NCBI GenBank assembly: GCA_964636625.1
Contig: CAZWUL010000004.1
Location: 1-48,404 of the forward strand
Reading direction: 5' to 3'
Length of the DNA stretch: 48,404 bases
From: CAZWUL01 sp964636625
Lineage (GTDB): Bacteria > Atribacterota > Phoenicimicrobiia > Phoenicimicrobiales > Stramentimicrobiaceae
The notes below the pieces were generated by a model. That model searched no databases. It was not told the DNA's origin and saw only the letters and a list, made by a program, of their open reading frames with translations. Shown piece after piece: positions 34,380 through 43,723 of the stretch. Position 1 is the stretch's first letter. Each line of letters opens with the position of its first letter. Both the position numbers and the translations under genes were made by a program.

Positions 34380-36047
34380 GTGGATTACAAGCAAATAAAA
34401 GAAGCAAAAAAACAATGGTCCGACAATACGTTGAAAAAAATATTAGATAGATTTCCAGAGCGAAAAGATAAATTTGTGACTGGTTCCAATAAGGAAGTAA
34501 AGGGATTATATGACCCTTTGGATTTAGAAAACATCAATTATTTGGAAGATATAGGCTATCCTGGGGATTACCCTTATACCAGGGGTGTTCAACCTACTAT
34601 GTATAGAGGCAGACTATGGACTATGAGGCAATATGCTGGCTTTGGAGATGCCGAAGAATCAAATAGAAGGTATAAATATTTACTAAAAAATGGCCAAACA
34701 GGATTAAGCATTGCCTTTGATTTACCAACCCAAATTGGTTATGATTCTGATCATTCAATGTCTCATGGCGAGGTTGGGAAAGTTGGGGTAGCTATTGATT
34801 CACTCAAAGATATGGAGATATTGTTTGAAGGTATCCCCCTGGAAAAAGTAAGTACTTCTATGACTATAAATGCGCCGGCAGCTGTTTTGCTTGCCATGTA
34901 TATAGCAGTAGCTGAAAAACAGGGTGTTTCTGCCGATAAGTTAAATGGGACAATCCAGAATGATATTCTAAAGGAGTATATTGCCAGAGGTACTTATATA
35001 TTTCCACCTTTACCATCAATGAGGCTAATTACCGATATCTTTGATTATTGTTCAAAGAATTTACCAAAGTGGAATACTATAAGTATAAGCGGGTATCACA
35101 TAAGGGAAGCTGGTTCAACTGCAATACAGGAGATTGCTTTTACCCTGGCAAATGGAATTGCTTATGTTGATGCTGCAGTGAAAAAAGGCCTGGATGTAGA
35201 TAAATTTGCCCCAAGGTTATCTTTCTTCTTTAATGCGCATAATGATTTATTCGAGGAAGTTGCTAAATTCAGAGCAGCAAGAAAACTATGGGCAAAAATT
35301 ATGAAAGAGCGTTTTGGTGCAAAAAATCCTAAATCTCTAATGCTTCGTTTCCATACCCAAACAGCTGGCTGTACTCTTACTGCTCAGCAACCGGACAACA
35401 ATATTATCAGGGTTACTTTACAAGCACTGGCAGCGGTTCTTGGAGGAACACAATCTTTGCATACCAATTCCAGGGATGAAGCTCTTTCTTTGCCCTCACA
35501 AAAATCAGTAAGAATTGCCTTAAGGACACAGCAGGTTATTGCACATGAAAGTGGTGTTACCGAAACTGTCGATCCATTGGCAGGGTCTTTTTATATTGAA
35601 AAAACGACCAGGGAAATTGAAGATGCAGTTATGGATTATATTAATCAAATTGATAAACTGGGAGGAGCTCCCAAAGCAATTGAAAAAGGTTTTATACAAA
35701 AAGAGATACAAAATAGTGCATACGATTACCAAAAAGATGTTGAAGATAAAAAAAGAGTGGTTGTAGGAGTTAATCAGTTTCAATCAGAAGAAGAAACAAT
35801 GAAAGATCTACTTAAAGTGAATCCAAAAATTGAAAAACAACAGATTAAAAAATTGGAAGAAGTAAAAATTTCTCGCAAAGAGAACGAGGTAAAAGAAAAA
35901 CTAAATGATTTAAAAGAAGCCGCTAATTCCGATAAAAATGTGATGCCATTTATATTAGAATGTGTTAAAAGTTATGCTACATTGGGAGAAGTTTGCGACC
36001 AGCTGAGAGATATTTTTGGAGAATATAAAGATTCTATTAAGATATAG
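34380..36047 (+). CDS. mcmA1: Methylmalonyl-CoA mutase, catalytic (large) subunit
   Basis: 555 residues: the TIM-barrel catalytic subunit of a split, B12-dependent mutase that interconverts succinyl-CoA and (R)-methylmalonyl-CoA. Substrate-site features include PYTRGVQPTMYRGRLWTMRQ, TIQNDILKEYIARGTYIFPP (with R203 for the carboxylate, where isobutyryl-CoA mutases have Gln) and SISGYHIREAGST with His240. A charged helical tail replaces the B12 domain, which is encoded next. GTG 34380 is preceded by AAGGAGG. Confidence 0.94.
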   Translation: MDYKQIKEAKKQWSDNTLKKILDRFPERKDKFVTGSNKEVKGLYDPLDLENINYLEDIGYPGDYPYTRGVQPTMYRGRLWTMRQYAGFGDAEESNRRYKYLLKNGQTGLSIAFDLPTQIGYDSDHSMSHGEVGKVGVAIDSLKDMEILFEGIPLEKVSTSMTINAPAAVLLAMYIAVAEKQGVSADKLNGTIQNDILKEYIARGTYIFPPLPSMRLITDIFDYCSKNLPKWNTISISGYHIREAGSTAIQEIAFTLANGIAYVDAAVKKGLDVDKFAPRLSFFFNAHNDLFEEVAKFRAARKLWAKIMKERFGAKNPKSLMLRFHTQTAGCTLTAQQPDNNIIRVTLQALAAVLGGTQSLHTNSRDEALSLPSQKSVRIALRTQQVIAHESGVTETVDPLAGSFYIEKTTREIEDAVMDYINQIDKLGGAPKAIEKGFIQKEIQNSAYDYQKDVEDKKRVVVGVNQFQSEEETMKDLLKVNPKIEKQQIKKLEEVKISRKENEVKEKLNDLKEAANSDKNVMPFILECVKSYATLGEVCDQLRDIFGEYKDSIKI

Positions 36048-36065
36048 TATCAAGGAAGGTGAAAT

Positions 36066-36467
36066 ATGAAAAAATCAAGAATTAGAGTTTTAGTAGCTAA
36101 ACCAGGTTTGGATGGGCATGACCGCGGGGCAAAAGTAATTGCCAGAGCATTAAGGGATGCAGGAATGGAAGTTATTTATACCGGCTTAAGGCAAACTCCC
36201 GAACAAATTATTGAAACTGCAGTCCAGGAAGACGTAGATGTAATCGGGCTTAGTATTTTATCTGGTGCCCATATGTATATATTTCCCAAAATAATTCAGA
36301 TGCTCGAAGAAAAAGACATGTCCGATATCCTTGTGATTGCTGGGGGAATAATACCAAATGAGGATATAGAAGAATTAAAGAAGATTGGTATCAGAGAAAT
36401 ATTTACTCCTGGTACAGATACTAAAAAAATTGTGGAATTTATAAAATCACATGTTGCTGTTGCATAA
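36066..36467 (+). CDS. mcmA2: Methylmalonyl-CoA mutase, cobalamin-binding (small) subunit
   Basis: 133 residues forming a B12-binding domain. The cobalt-ligand motif is DGHDRG with His18, followed by the Ser-containing GLSILSGAH and the glycine pair in IAGGIIPNEDI. It assembles with the upstream catalytic subunit. Start 18 bases after the large subunit, with AAGGTG as ribosome binding site. Confidence 0.95.
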   Translation: MKKSRIRVLVAKPGLDGHDRGAKVIARALRDAGMEVIYTGLRQTPEQIIETAVQEDVDVIGLSILSGAHMYIFPKIIQMLEEKDMSDILVIAGGIIPNEDIEELKKIGIREIFTPGTDTKKIVEFIKSHVAVA

Positions 36468-36490
36468 TTTTTAAATAAAAGGGAATTTAT

Positions 36491-37453
36491 ATGAAATTAG
36501 TTGAAAGAATTAGACAAGGAGACACCAGAGCTGTTGCAAGGTTGATAACCATGGTTGAAAATGATTTCCAGCAGGCACAACCGGTTTTGAAAGAATTGCA
36601 TCAACATTGTGGGCATGCTATAGTTGTTGGCATTACCGGCCCCCCTGGGTCGGGGAAAAGCACTATTACTGATAAATTAACAAAGCATCTGAGAAAAATG
36701 AACAAGAAAGTTGGAATTATTGCTATAGATCCAAGTAGCCCTTTCTCAGGAGGTGCTATCTTGGGTGATAGGATAAGAATGCAGGATTTAACAACAGATA
36801 AAGATGTATTTATCCGAAGTGTTGGCGCCCGCGGTCACTTAGGAGGTTTATCTCGTTCAACCCAGGCTGTTGTCAAAATTATGGATGCAATGGGTAAAGA
36901 TTTTATTTTTATTGAGACAGTGGGAGTTGGGCAATCCGAAATAGATGTTATTAAAGTATCAGATGTTGTAATTTTGATTGTTATGCCTGGGATGGGAGAC
37001 GATATTCAGGTTATAAAAGCCGGAATTATGGAAATAGGTGATATATTTGTTGTTAATAAATCTGATAGAGATGGAAGTGATAAATTAATTGCTGAAATTG
37101 AAATGATGTTACACCTGATTGAAGATAAAAATAATGAAAAGTGGGCTCCTCCCATTATAAAGACAGTAGGAACAGAAAATATAGGTATTGACGCTCTTTG
37201 GGCAGAAGTGGATAAATTTATAAAATATTTAAAAAAAAGTAGTCAATTATTAAAAAGAAGGAGAAACAGGACAAGAAAAGAGATTTTCGATCTTTTCCAG
37301 GAAAGCTGGCGAGAGATGTTTTTTGAATATATTGGTGAAGATAAAATAGAAAATGAAGTAAGCAGAGTATTACAACAAAATGACAATCCTTATAATGCAG
37401 TAAAAAATCTTTCTACAGTTTTCAAGGAAAAACTATTTAAGGAGGATAGCTAA
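36491..37453 (+). CDS. meaB: MeaB/ArgK-type G3E GTPase, mutase chaperone
   Basis: 320 residues. Walker A is GITGPPGSGKSTITDKL (about 48-64). GDRIRMQDL and RSVGARGHLGGLSRST are MeaB-specific switch regions, and NKSD gives guanine recognition. It loads or protects the adenosylcobalamin of methylmalonyl-CoA mutase. It ends one base before the epimerase gene. Confidence 0.95.
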   Translation: MKLVERIRQGDTRAVARLITMVENDFQQAQPVLKELHQHCGHAIVVGITGPPGSGKSTITDKLTKHLRKMNKKVGIIAIDPSSPFSGGAILGDRIRMQDLTTDKDVFIRSVGARGHLGGLSRSTQAVVKIMDAMGKDFIFIETVGVGQSEIDVIKVSDVVILIVMPGMGDDIQVIKAGIMEIGDIFVVNKSDRDGSDKLIAEIEMMLHLIEDKNNEKWAPPIIKTVGTENIGIDALWAEVDKFIKYLKKSSQLLKRRRNRTRKEIFDLFQESWREMFFEYIGEDKIENEVSRVLQQNDNPYNAVKNLSTVFKEKLFKEDS

Positions 37454-37454
37454 A

Positions 37455-37871
37455 GTGTTTAAAAAAATTGACCATATAGGGGTAGCGGTAGGAAATCTTG
37501 AGAATTCGCTTAATATTTTTAAAAATATGCTGGGCATGAAATGCACCGGAGAGGAAGTGGTAGAAGAACAAAATGTAAGAGTAGCTTTTTTACCTGTTGG
37601 CGAAAGTGAAATTGAGTTACTGGAATCAACTTCTCCTGATGGTAATATTGCTAAATTTATTGAAAAAAAGGGGGAAGGTATTCACCATATTGCTTTTAAA
37701 GTTGATGACTTAGAGGCAAAATTAGAAGAATTGAAAGAAAAAGGTGTCAGATTAATTGATGAAAAACCTCGCTATGGGGCTGGCGGAGCACGAATTGCCT
37801 TTTTGCATCCCAAAAGCACTAATGGTATTTTAATAGAACTTTGTGAACATAAATCTCGAAAAAATTTATAA
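37455..37871 (+). CDS. mce: Methylmalonyl-CoA epimerase
   Basis: 138 residues, two VOC (glyoxalase-like) repeats. Metal-binding residues are in KKIDHIGVAV, GIHHIAFKVDD and GILIELCEH. It interconverts (R)- and (S)-methylmalonyl-CoA, linking the mutase to the (S)-specific decarboxylase encoded downstream. GTG start at 37455, coupled to meaB. Confidence 0.95.
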   Translation: MFKKIDHIGVAVGNLENSLNIFKNMLGMKCTGEEVVEEQNVRVAFLPVGESEIELLESTSPDGNIAKFIEKKGEGIHHIAFKVDDLEAKLEELKEKGVRLIDEKPRYGAGGARIAFLHPKSTNGILIELCEHKSRKNL

Positions 37872-37980
37872 AAGTAAATAAGTATGTCTAATATTATCTG
37901 TTAGTTTGATAAAAAAATATAAGGACTTATTTTGTAGAAAATTTAAATAATAACAGGGAATAAAGAGAGGTGGAAGCTTA

Positions 37981-39537
37981 ATGGAAAAATCAATTAATGA
38001 TTTGATAAAACAGTTACAGGAGAAGACAGAAAAAGTCCTGGCTGGTGGCGGGAAAAAAAGAATCCAAGCGCAGCATGACAAAGGGAAATTAACTGCCAGA
38101 GAAAGAATAGATTTATTATTGGATAAGGATAGTTTTAATGAACTGGATCTTTTAGTTGAGCACCGTTGCACTAATTTTGGGATGGAAGGCAAAGAAGTTC
38201 CAGGAGAGGGAGTTGTGACAGGTTATGGAACTATTGATGGAAGGTTAGTATATGTTTTTTCCCAGGATTTTACAGTAATAGGTGGTTCTTTAGGAGAAAT
38301 GCATTCTAAAAAAATATGTAAAATTATGGATATGGCGATGAAGATGGGTGCCCCGGTTATTGGGATTAATGATTCAGGCGGTGCCAGGATACAGGAGGGA
38401 GTTGACTCCCTTAGCGGATATGGTGAAATATTCTATCGAAATACTATTGCTTCAGGTGTTATACCGCAAATATCCGTTGTAGTTGGGCCTACAGCTGGAG
38501 GAGCTGTCTACTCACCAGCAATTATGGATTTTGTCTTTATGGTCAAGAAAATTGGTATTATGCATATAACAGGTCCAAGTGTTATAAAAGCTGTTACTGG
38601 TGAAAATGTTACTTCAGAAAAGCTTGGTGGAGCAATGACCCACAATCAAAAGAGTGGAGTTGCTCACTTTGCTGCTGAGAATGAACAGGAAGTTTTTGAG
38701 TCTGTTCGAAAAATGGTCAGCTTTATTCCATCTAATAATATGGAGGATTCTCCAATTCAAGAAAGTGGCGATGACCCACATCGTATGGAAGAAGCTCTAC
38801 TTAATATTGTTCCAACTGATCCTAATAAGCCATATGAGATGAAGGATATAATAAAGTATATTGTTGATGATGGTGATTTTTTTGAAGCCCATGAACATTT
38901 TGCCCGAAATATGATTACAGGATTTGCCAGGTTAAAGGGTAAAAGTATTGGAATTATAGCCAATCAGCCAAAGGTTCTGGCAGGTTGTCTTGATATTGAT
39001 GCCTCCGATAAGGCTGCCCGATTTGTTAGGTTTTGTGATGCCTTCAATATACCTATTTTAACTTTAGTTGATGTCCCGGGATTTTTACCTGGTACTGCTC
39101 AAGAATATGGTGGAATAATAAGGCATGGTGCAAAACTACTGTATGCCTATTCTGAAGCTACTGTGCCAAAGATAACTGTTGTTACAAGAAAATCATATGG
39201 TGGCGCTTATTTAGCTATGTGTGGAAAAGAATTAAGAGCTGATCAGGTTATTGCCTGGCCTACTGCAGAACTGGCAGTAATGGGTTCACAGGGTGCGGCA
39301 AACATTATATTTAGAAAAGAAATAGAGCAGGCACAAGAACCTGAAAAATTCCGCCAGCAAAAAATAGATGAATATGCAGAAAGATTTTCAAATCCTTATG
39401 AGGCTGCCAAGAGAGGTTATGTAGATGTGGTAATTGACCCAAGAGAGACTCGCCCAAGATTAATTACAGCCTTTGAAATGCTATCAACAAAAAGGGAAAG
39501 CTTGCCCGGGAAAAAGCATGGAAATCTTCCCGTATAA
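37981..39537 (+). CDS. mmdA: Methylmalonyl-CoA decarboxylase, alpha subunit (carboxyltransferase)
   Basis: 518 residues, two crotonase-type carboxyltransferase halves. The N-terminal half has GKLTARERIDLLLD and GGSLGEMHSKKICKIMDMA and then INDSGGARIQEGVDSL; the C-terminal half has LVDVPGFLPGTAQEYGGIIR and RKSYGGAYLAMCGKEL. It transfers CO2 from methylmalonyl-CoA to biotin. Propionyl-CoA carboxylase beta chains look alike, but the three downstream membrane and biotin subunits define a Na+-pumping decarboxylase. A 109-base gap with nothing recognisable precedes it. Confidence 0.94.
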   Translation: MEKSINDLIKQLQEKTEKVLAGGGKKRIQAQHDKGKLTARERIDLLLDKDSFNELDLLVEHRCTNFGMEGKEVPGEGVVTGYGTIDGRLVYVFSQDFTVIGGSLGEMHSKKICKIMDMAMKMGAPVIGINDSGGARIQEGVDSLSGYGEIFYRNTIASGVIPQISVVVGPTAGGAVYSPAIMDFVFMVKKIGIMHITGPSVIKAVTGENVTSEKLGGAMTHNQKSGVAHFAAENEQEVFESVRKMVSFIPSNNMEDSPIQESGDDPHRMEEALLNIVPTDPNKPYEMKDIIKYIVDDGDFFEAHEHFARNMITGFARLKGKSIGIIANQPKVLAGCLDIDASDKAARFVRFCDAFNIPILTLVDVPGFLPGTAQEYGGIIRHGAKLLYAYSEATVPKITVVTRKSYGGAYLAMCGKELRADQVIAWPTAELAVMGSQGAANIIFRKEIEQAQEPEKFRQQKIDEYAERFSNPYEAAKRGYVDVVIDPRETRPRLITAFEMLSTKRESLPGKKHGNLPV

Positions 39538-39608
39538 AGTTTTGTATAGTATAAAATTTTGGTTAATTAAAATGAATAACTTCTGATTAAAAAGAAGGGG
39601 TACAAACT

Positions 39609-40022
39609 ATGTATGTAGGATTAGAGGGAGCTATTAAAATAGCCTTTACAGTTATTATTTTAGTTTTTGTCATTCTGTCTTTACTTGCTTTGTTAATGAC
39701 GGGATTGCGAGTGATTATCGAGATGACTTCTAAAAAACAAGCAAAAACTGAAAAGGAATTAATTGCACAAAAGAAAGAAGTAATTACAGAAAAACCGGAA
39801 GTGAAAAGTACAGCACAAAAGAGTTGTGAATTAAATGAAGAATTAGTGGCAGTCATAACAGCTGCTATAGCAAGTTATATGGAAACACCTATGAATAAAA
39901 TAAAAATTCTTAATATAAAAAAACCAATATCAACCGGAAGAAGTCCCTGGACTATAGCAGGAATGCAACACGCAATGTCTAATAGAATTTCAATAAGTTC
40001 CAGAAAAAAAGGAGGATTTTAA
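39609..40022 (+). CDS. mmdD: Methylmalonyl-CoA decarboxylase, delta subunit (OadG-like)
   Basis: 137 residues: one N-terminal membrane helix (about 9-35), a charged linker, and a C-terminal tail with AVITAAIASYM and SPWTIAGMQHAMSNR, as in OadG/MmdD. It anchors the carboxyltransferase to the membrane pump. Ribosome binding site AAGGGG. It ends five bases before mmdC. Confidence 0.88.
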   Translation: MYVGLEGAIKIAFTVIILVFVILSLLALLMTGLRVIIEMTSKKQAKTEKELIAQKKEVITEKPEVKSTAQKSCELNEELVAVITAAIASYMETPMNKIKILNIKKPISTGRSPWTIAGMQHAMSNRISISSRKKGGF

Positions 40023-40026
40023 AATA

Positions 40027-40443
40027 ATGAAACAATTTAAAATAAAAGTTAATGACCAGGAATTCATGGTAGAAGTAGAAGAAGTTACAGATGGAAATCA
40101 ATCTACACCTGCCGTTTCAACAGTTTCTGCCCCCAGGCAACCTGAAAAGAAGGAAACAACAAAGAAACCTGAAGTAAAAGCAGCTCCTCAAGCAGAAACA
40201 AAGAAATCAGCTGAACAGGCTAGTGCAGAAGGAGAAGAAGTACAAGCACCTATGCCGGGAAAAGTTCTAAAAATAAATGTATCAGAAGGGGATAGTGTAA
40301 ATGAAGGAGATACATTATTGATTTTAGAGGCTATGAAAATGGAGAACGAAATTGTGGCTAATACTAGTGGAAAGGTCAAGAAAATATCAGTATCAGTTAA
40401 TGATATGGTTGAAACTGATGATACTTTGTTGGTTATCGAGTAA
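40027..40443 (+). CDS. mmdC: Methylmalonyl-CoA decarboxylase, biotin carrier (gamma) subunit
   Basis: 138 residues. A flexible linker rich in Ala, Pro, Lys and Glu (about 25-68) precedes a biotinyl domain with APMPGKVLKINVSEGD and the biotin-accepting lysine K104 in EAMKMENE. It shuttles CO2 from the alpha subunit to the membrane beta subunit. AAAGGAGG overlaps the end of mmdD. Confidence 0.95.
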   Translation: MKQFKIKVNDQEFMVEVEEVTDGNQSTPAVSTVSAPRQPEKKETTKKPEVKAAPQAETKKSAEQASAEGEEVQAPMPGKVLKINVSEGDSVNEGDTLLILEAMKMENEIVANTSGKVKKISVSVNDMVETDDTLLVIE

Positions 40444-40463
40444 TGATAGGAAAGGAGAAATAA

Positions 40464-41582
40464 ATGGTTTTTATTAACTCGCTAATTTCTATTGCTAAGA
40501 TATCCGGATTTACAGGATTTACCTTAGAAAACTTCATTATGATGCTGGTAGCTGGAGTATTGTTGTATTTTGCTATTGTCAAAAAATATGAGCCTTTATT
40601 GTTGTTGCCTATTGCCTTTGGTGCTCTTTTAGTAAACCTTCCTTTTACTGGACTGATGGAAGAAGGTGGTTTCCTACAAATACTTTCTTTTGGTATCAGG
40701 CACGAGTTATTTCCTATTTTGATATTTATGGGAATTGGGGCCATGACAGATTTTGGGCCTTTGCTGGCAAATCCGGCTACATTTCTCTTAGGTGCTGCGG
40801 CTCAATTAGGAGTATCTGTTGCACTAATTGGCTCAGTTCTAATAGGCTTCAGTTTACAGGAAGCAGCCGCTATTGCTATTATTGGAGGGGCAGATGGTCC
40901 AACATCAATCTATCTGGCATCTAAGATGTCACCACATATCCTGGGAGCCATTGCAGTAGCTGCGTATTCTTACATGTCGTTAGTTCCTTTGATACAACCT
41001 CCTATTATGAAGATGTTTACAACAAAAGAGCAAAGAAAGATTGTTATGAAACAATTAAGGCCTGTTTCAAAAGCGGAAAAGATATTATTTCCAATTATCA
41101 GCACCGTTTTTGTTGGCTTAATATTACCAGCCTCAGTACCTATTATTGGAATTATGATGTTGGGAAATTTGTTTAGAGAAAGCATGGTTGTAAATAGATT
41201 ATCAAATACTGCCCAAAATGAACTGATAAATATTGTAACAATTTTTTTAGGTACCTGTGTTGGAGCTACAATGCAGGCCGAGTATTTCTTGACCGTTGAG
41301 ACAATAAAAATAATTTCTTTGGGATTGGTAGCATTTGCTTTTGGTACATTTGGAGGTGTCATGTTTGGCCAAATAATGCACAAACTATCTGGTGGAAAAG
41401 TCAATCCACTAATAGGAGCTGCAGGAGTATCAGCAGTTCCGATGGCTGCCAGAGTAGCTCAAACAGTAGGACAGCAGGCTAATCCCAGGAATTTTTTATT
41501 AATGCATGCTATGGGACCTAATGTTGCCGGGGTTATTGGAACAGCTGTAGCTGCCGGGGTCATGCTGACACTATTGCAATAA
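40464..41582 (+). CDS. mmdB: Methylmalonyl-CoA decarboxylase, beta subunit (Na+ pump)
   Basis: 372 residues, polytopic (about nine to eleven hydrophobic segments), OadB/MmdB family. The Na+- and carboxybiotin-site motif GGADGPTSIYLASK is present, as are GIGAMTDFGPLLANP and AAGVSAVPMAARV. It decarboxylates carboxybiotin and exports Na+. It is the last gene before the hairpin at 41624-41678. Confidence 0.96.
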   Translation: MVFINSLISIAKISGFTGFTLENFIMMLVAGVLLYFAIVKKYEPLLLLPIAFGALLVNLPFTGLMEEGGFLQILSFGIRHELFPILIFMGIGAMTDFGPLLANPATFLLGAAAQLGVSVALIGSVLIGFSLQEAAAIAIIGGADGPTSIYLASKMSPHILGAIAVAAYSYMSLVPLIQPPIMKMFTTKEQRKIVMKQLRPVSKAEKILFPIISTVFVGLILPASVPIIGIMMLGNLFRESMVVNRLSNTAQNELINIVTIFLGTCVGATMQAEYFLTVETIKIISLGLVAFAFGTFGGVMFGQIMHKLSGGKVNPLIGAAGVSAVPMAARVAQTVGQQANPRNFLLMHAMGPNVAGVIGTAVAAGVMLTLLQ

Positions 41583-41623
41583 AAATAAAATAATTGCAAT
41601 ATTTATGGTATTAAAAATAAATA

Positions 41624-41678
41624 ATAGAAATGAAATGCACCTTTATGATATAGTAGTGAAGGTGCATTTCATTTCTAT
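41624..41678 (+). terminator. 20-bp stem-loop at the end of the fermentation operon
   Basis: A perfect 20-bp stem (41624-41643 with 41659-41678) and a 15-base loop, 41 bases after mmdB. No run of U follows, only ATATATTG, so it is unlike a textbook intrinsic terminator and may act as an mRNA 3'-end stabiliser or a weak terminator. The remaining 60 bases before the next gene hold nothing recognisable. Confidence 0.6.
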
Positions 41679-41737
41679 ATATTGATGTGTAAAAATGTGA
41701 ACTATCTTTTCAAAATATATTTAGAGGTACCAAATCG

Positions 41738-43723
41738 GTGAAAATAAATACAAAAAATTTATTCATTTTTCTTATTTTATTTGCCCTTATTGTCTCAGCC
41801 ATAGTAGGTGTTCAGCGATTTAACCTGGAAAAGAATTTTAAACAGGTAGAAATGGTGATTAGCCTGAACAAAATAAGAGAATTGGCCTTACAAGAAGGTT
41901 ATAATGAAAATGAATTACTTACTCAGTTAAAAGATAAAGGAATAACCAGCATTGCAGTGCATGAAGATACTATTGAGACACTCTTATTGCAGGGCAAAAT
42001 AGCCTTTTTAACTACCGGGGATTTAGCAAAAATAAATTTTCTACATAATTTATATTTTACTGCCTCAGACCAAATGCTTCCAGGCGAACAAATGATTGTA
42101 ACCAGGGATTACTCATTAATAAAGAAGATAGAAGGTCTTTTTCAACAATATTTTGGCGAGGGAACGATACAAAAGAATATTTTTAACGAAGAAAATTATA
42201 ATCTGGTAGTGCATGGCAATGAAGAGGAATTAGCAAAACTCGGATTGGGGTTTTCCAAAGATGATATTGAAAAGATACAAGATTTTGGTTTCAATGTTGT
42301 GTTAAGACCTAAAAATCCATTTAAAATCACAGCAGAAATACTTCAACTGAAAATATCTGATATGGAAAGGTTGGAAAATATATCTTCAATTATTTTTGAT
42401 GAGGAGGAAGTTCTTGGCTATCCATCTGAAAAACTATTTTCTGAAACAGCTGAATTCTTAAATGAAAATAATTATCCATTTGGTATTATTGAATTTACAT
42501 CTCAAAAAGGAATTCATAATATTGCAAACAATATTAGTGAATTAGCTGTCAGGGTACATAGTATTACCAGTGAGGAAATGGAAAAAATAACTCTAAATAC
42601 GGCAATCGATAGATGGGCCAGGGCAGCCCAGGAAAGAAATATTCGAATATTCTACTTGAATCCTTTTTTAAAAACTCGCGCGGTGGACCTGGTGCAATAT
42701 AACCTGGATTATATTGAAAGCATAAAGGAAAAGCTTGAGCAGAAAAACTACCTGGTAGGTCAGGCAAGCTTATTCCCCAATTACCAGGTATCGTCTTTTT
42801 TTATTTATTTAATTAGCCTGGGAGTCATATCTGCCGGTATAATGCTATTAATTGAATTCTTTAAAATATTTAAGAAATATTCCATTGTATTATTTATAAT
42901 TGGTTTTGTTTGTTTAATTGTTATCGATGTCGTAATTGGAAAAATATTTTTAATGAAGATACTTGCACTGATAAGTGCTTTGGTGTTTCCTGTACTGGCA
43001 ATTATTAAACATAAGCACTATTTCATCAAGACATCCGTAAGTGAAAAGACTATTTTAATTGAAATGTTAAAAAAGATATTTATTGGCACAAGCAGTATTA
43101 TGCTAATATCATTACTGGGTGGATTAATTATTGGAGCATTGTTATCGCATTATAAATTTATTTTGGCTATCCAGTTATTTAGTGGAATCAAAATAGCCTT
43201 TGTTATCCCATTAGCCCTGGTTGCTTTTTATTTTTGGTGGTTTAGCAAAGAGGATAAAAAATTACTAACCGATGATTTGAAAAAACCGATTTTGTTTGAA
43301 CATGCTCTTTTATTATTATTATTATTAGTTTTTGGAATTATATACATTGCTCGTTCAGGGAATTTTTCTTTTTTACCGGTACTGGGTATCGAGGAAAAAA
43401 TGAGATTATTTCTGGAAGATGTTTTAATCGCCAGGCCAAGAAATAAGGAATTTTTAATTGGATATCCCTTAATAGCACTTGCCATTGCAATGAATTACCT
43501 GGATCTACATTATCTAAAAATACCTTTTATAATAATGGGAACAGTGGCTCCGGTTACAATCGTGAATACATTTTGCCATGTTCATACTTCTATTTCTTTC
43601 TCTTTGTTGAGAACGTTTAATGGATATTGGTTAGGATTACTGATTGGAATTATATTGGCTTCAATATTGTTTATTTTCTATTGTATTTTTCGGGAAAGAA
43701 TAAATGTCAAGAGTAATGAATGA
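41738..43723 (+). CDS. DUF5693 family membrane protein
   Basis: 661 residues. There is one N-terminal membrane segment, a long extracytoplasmic domain to about residue 345 (with GITSIAVHEDTIETLLLQGK and later YPFGIIEFTSQKG), then about eight hydrophobic segments to the C-terminus. This layout and the direct overlap with csaB match DUF5693, found with csaB in bacteria that anchor surface-layer proteins to pyruvylated wall polymers. Its role is unproven; polymer transport or modification is an inference. GTG start, AGAGG upstream. The stop lies inside csaB. Confidence 0.8.
   Translation: MKINTKNLFIFLILFALIVSAIVGVQRFNLEKNFKQVEMVISLNKIRELALQEGYNENELLTQLKDKGITSIAVHEDTIETLLLQGKIAFLTTGDLAKINFLHNLYFTASDQMLPGEQMIVTRDYSLIKKIEGLFQQYFGEGTIQKNIFNEENYNLVVHGNEEELAKLGLGFSKDDIEKIQDFGFNVVLRPKNPFKITAEILQLKISDMERLENISSIIFDEEEVLGYPSEKLFSETAEFLNENNYPFGIIEFTSQKGIHNIANNISELAVRVHSITSEEMEKITLNTAIDRWARAAQERNIRIFYLNPFLKTRAVDLVQYNLDYIESIKEKLEQKNYLVGQASLFPNYQVSSFFIYLISLGVISAGIMLLIEFFKIFKKYSIVLFIIGFVCLIVIDVVIGKIFLMKILALISALVFPVLAIIKHKHYFIKTSVSEKTILIEMLKKIFIGTSSIMLISLLGGLIIGALLSHYKFILAIQLFSGIKIAFVIPLALVAFYFWWFSKEDKKLLTDDLKKPILFEHALLLLLLLVFGIIYIARSGNFSFLPVLGIEEKMRLFLEDVLIARPRNKEFLIGYPLIALAIAMNYLDLHYLKIPFIIMGTVAPVTIVNTFCHVHTSISFSLLRTFNGYWLGLLIGIILASILFIFYCIFRERINVKSNE

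Noticed and set aside
37981..39537. Propionyl-CoA carboxylase beta chain
   Set aside because: No biotin carboxylase gene is present, whereas OadG-, biotin-carrier and OadB-type subunits follow directly, defining a decarboxylase.
40970..41404. 144-codon - strand open frame inside mmdB
   Set aside because: Antisense to conserved membrane segments of the sodium pump; no start-site or family support.
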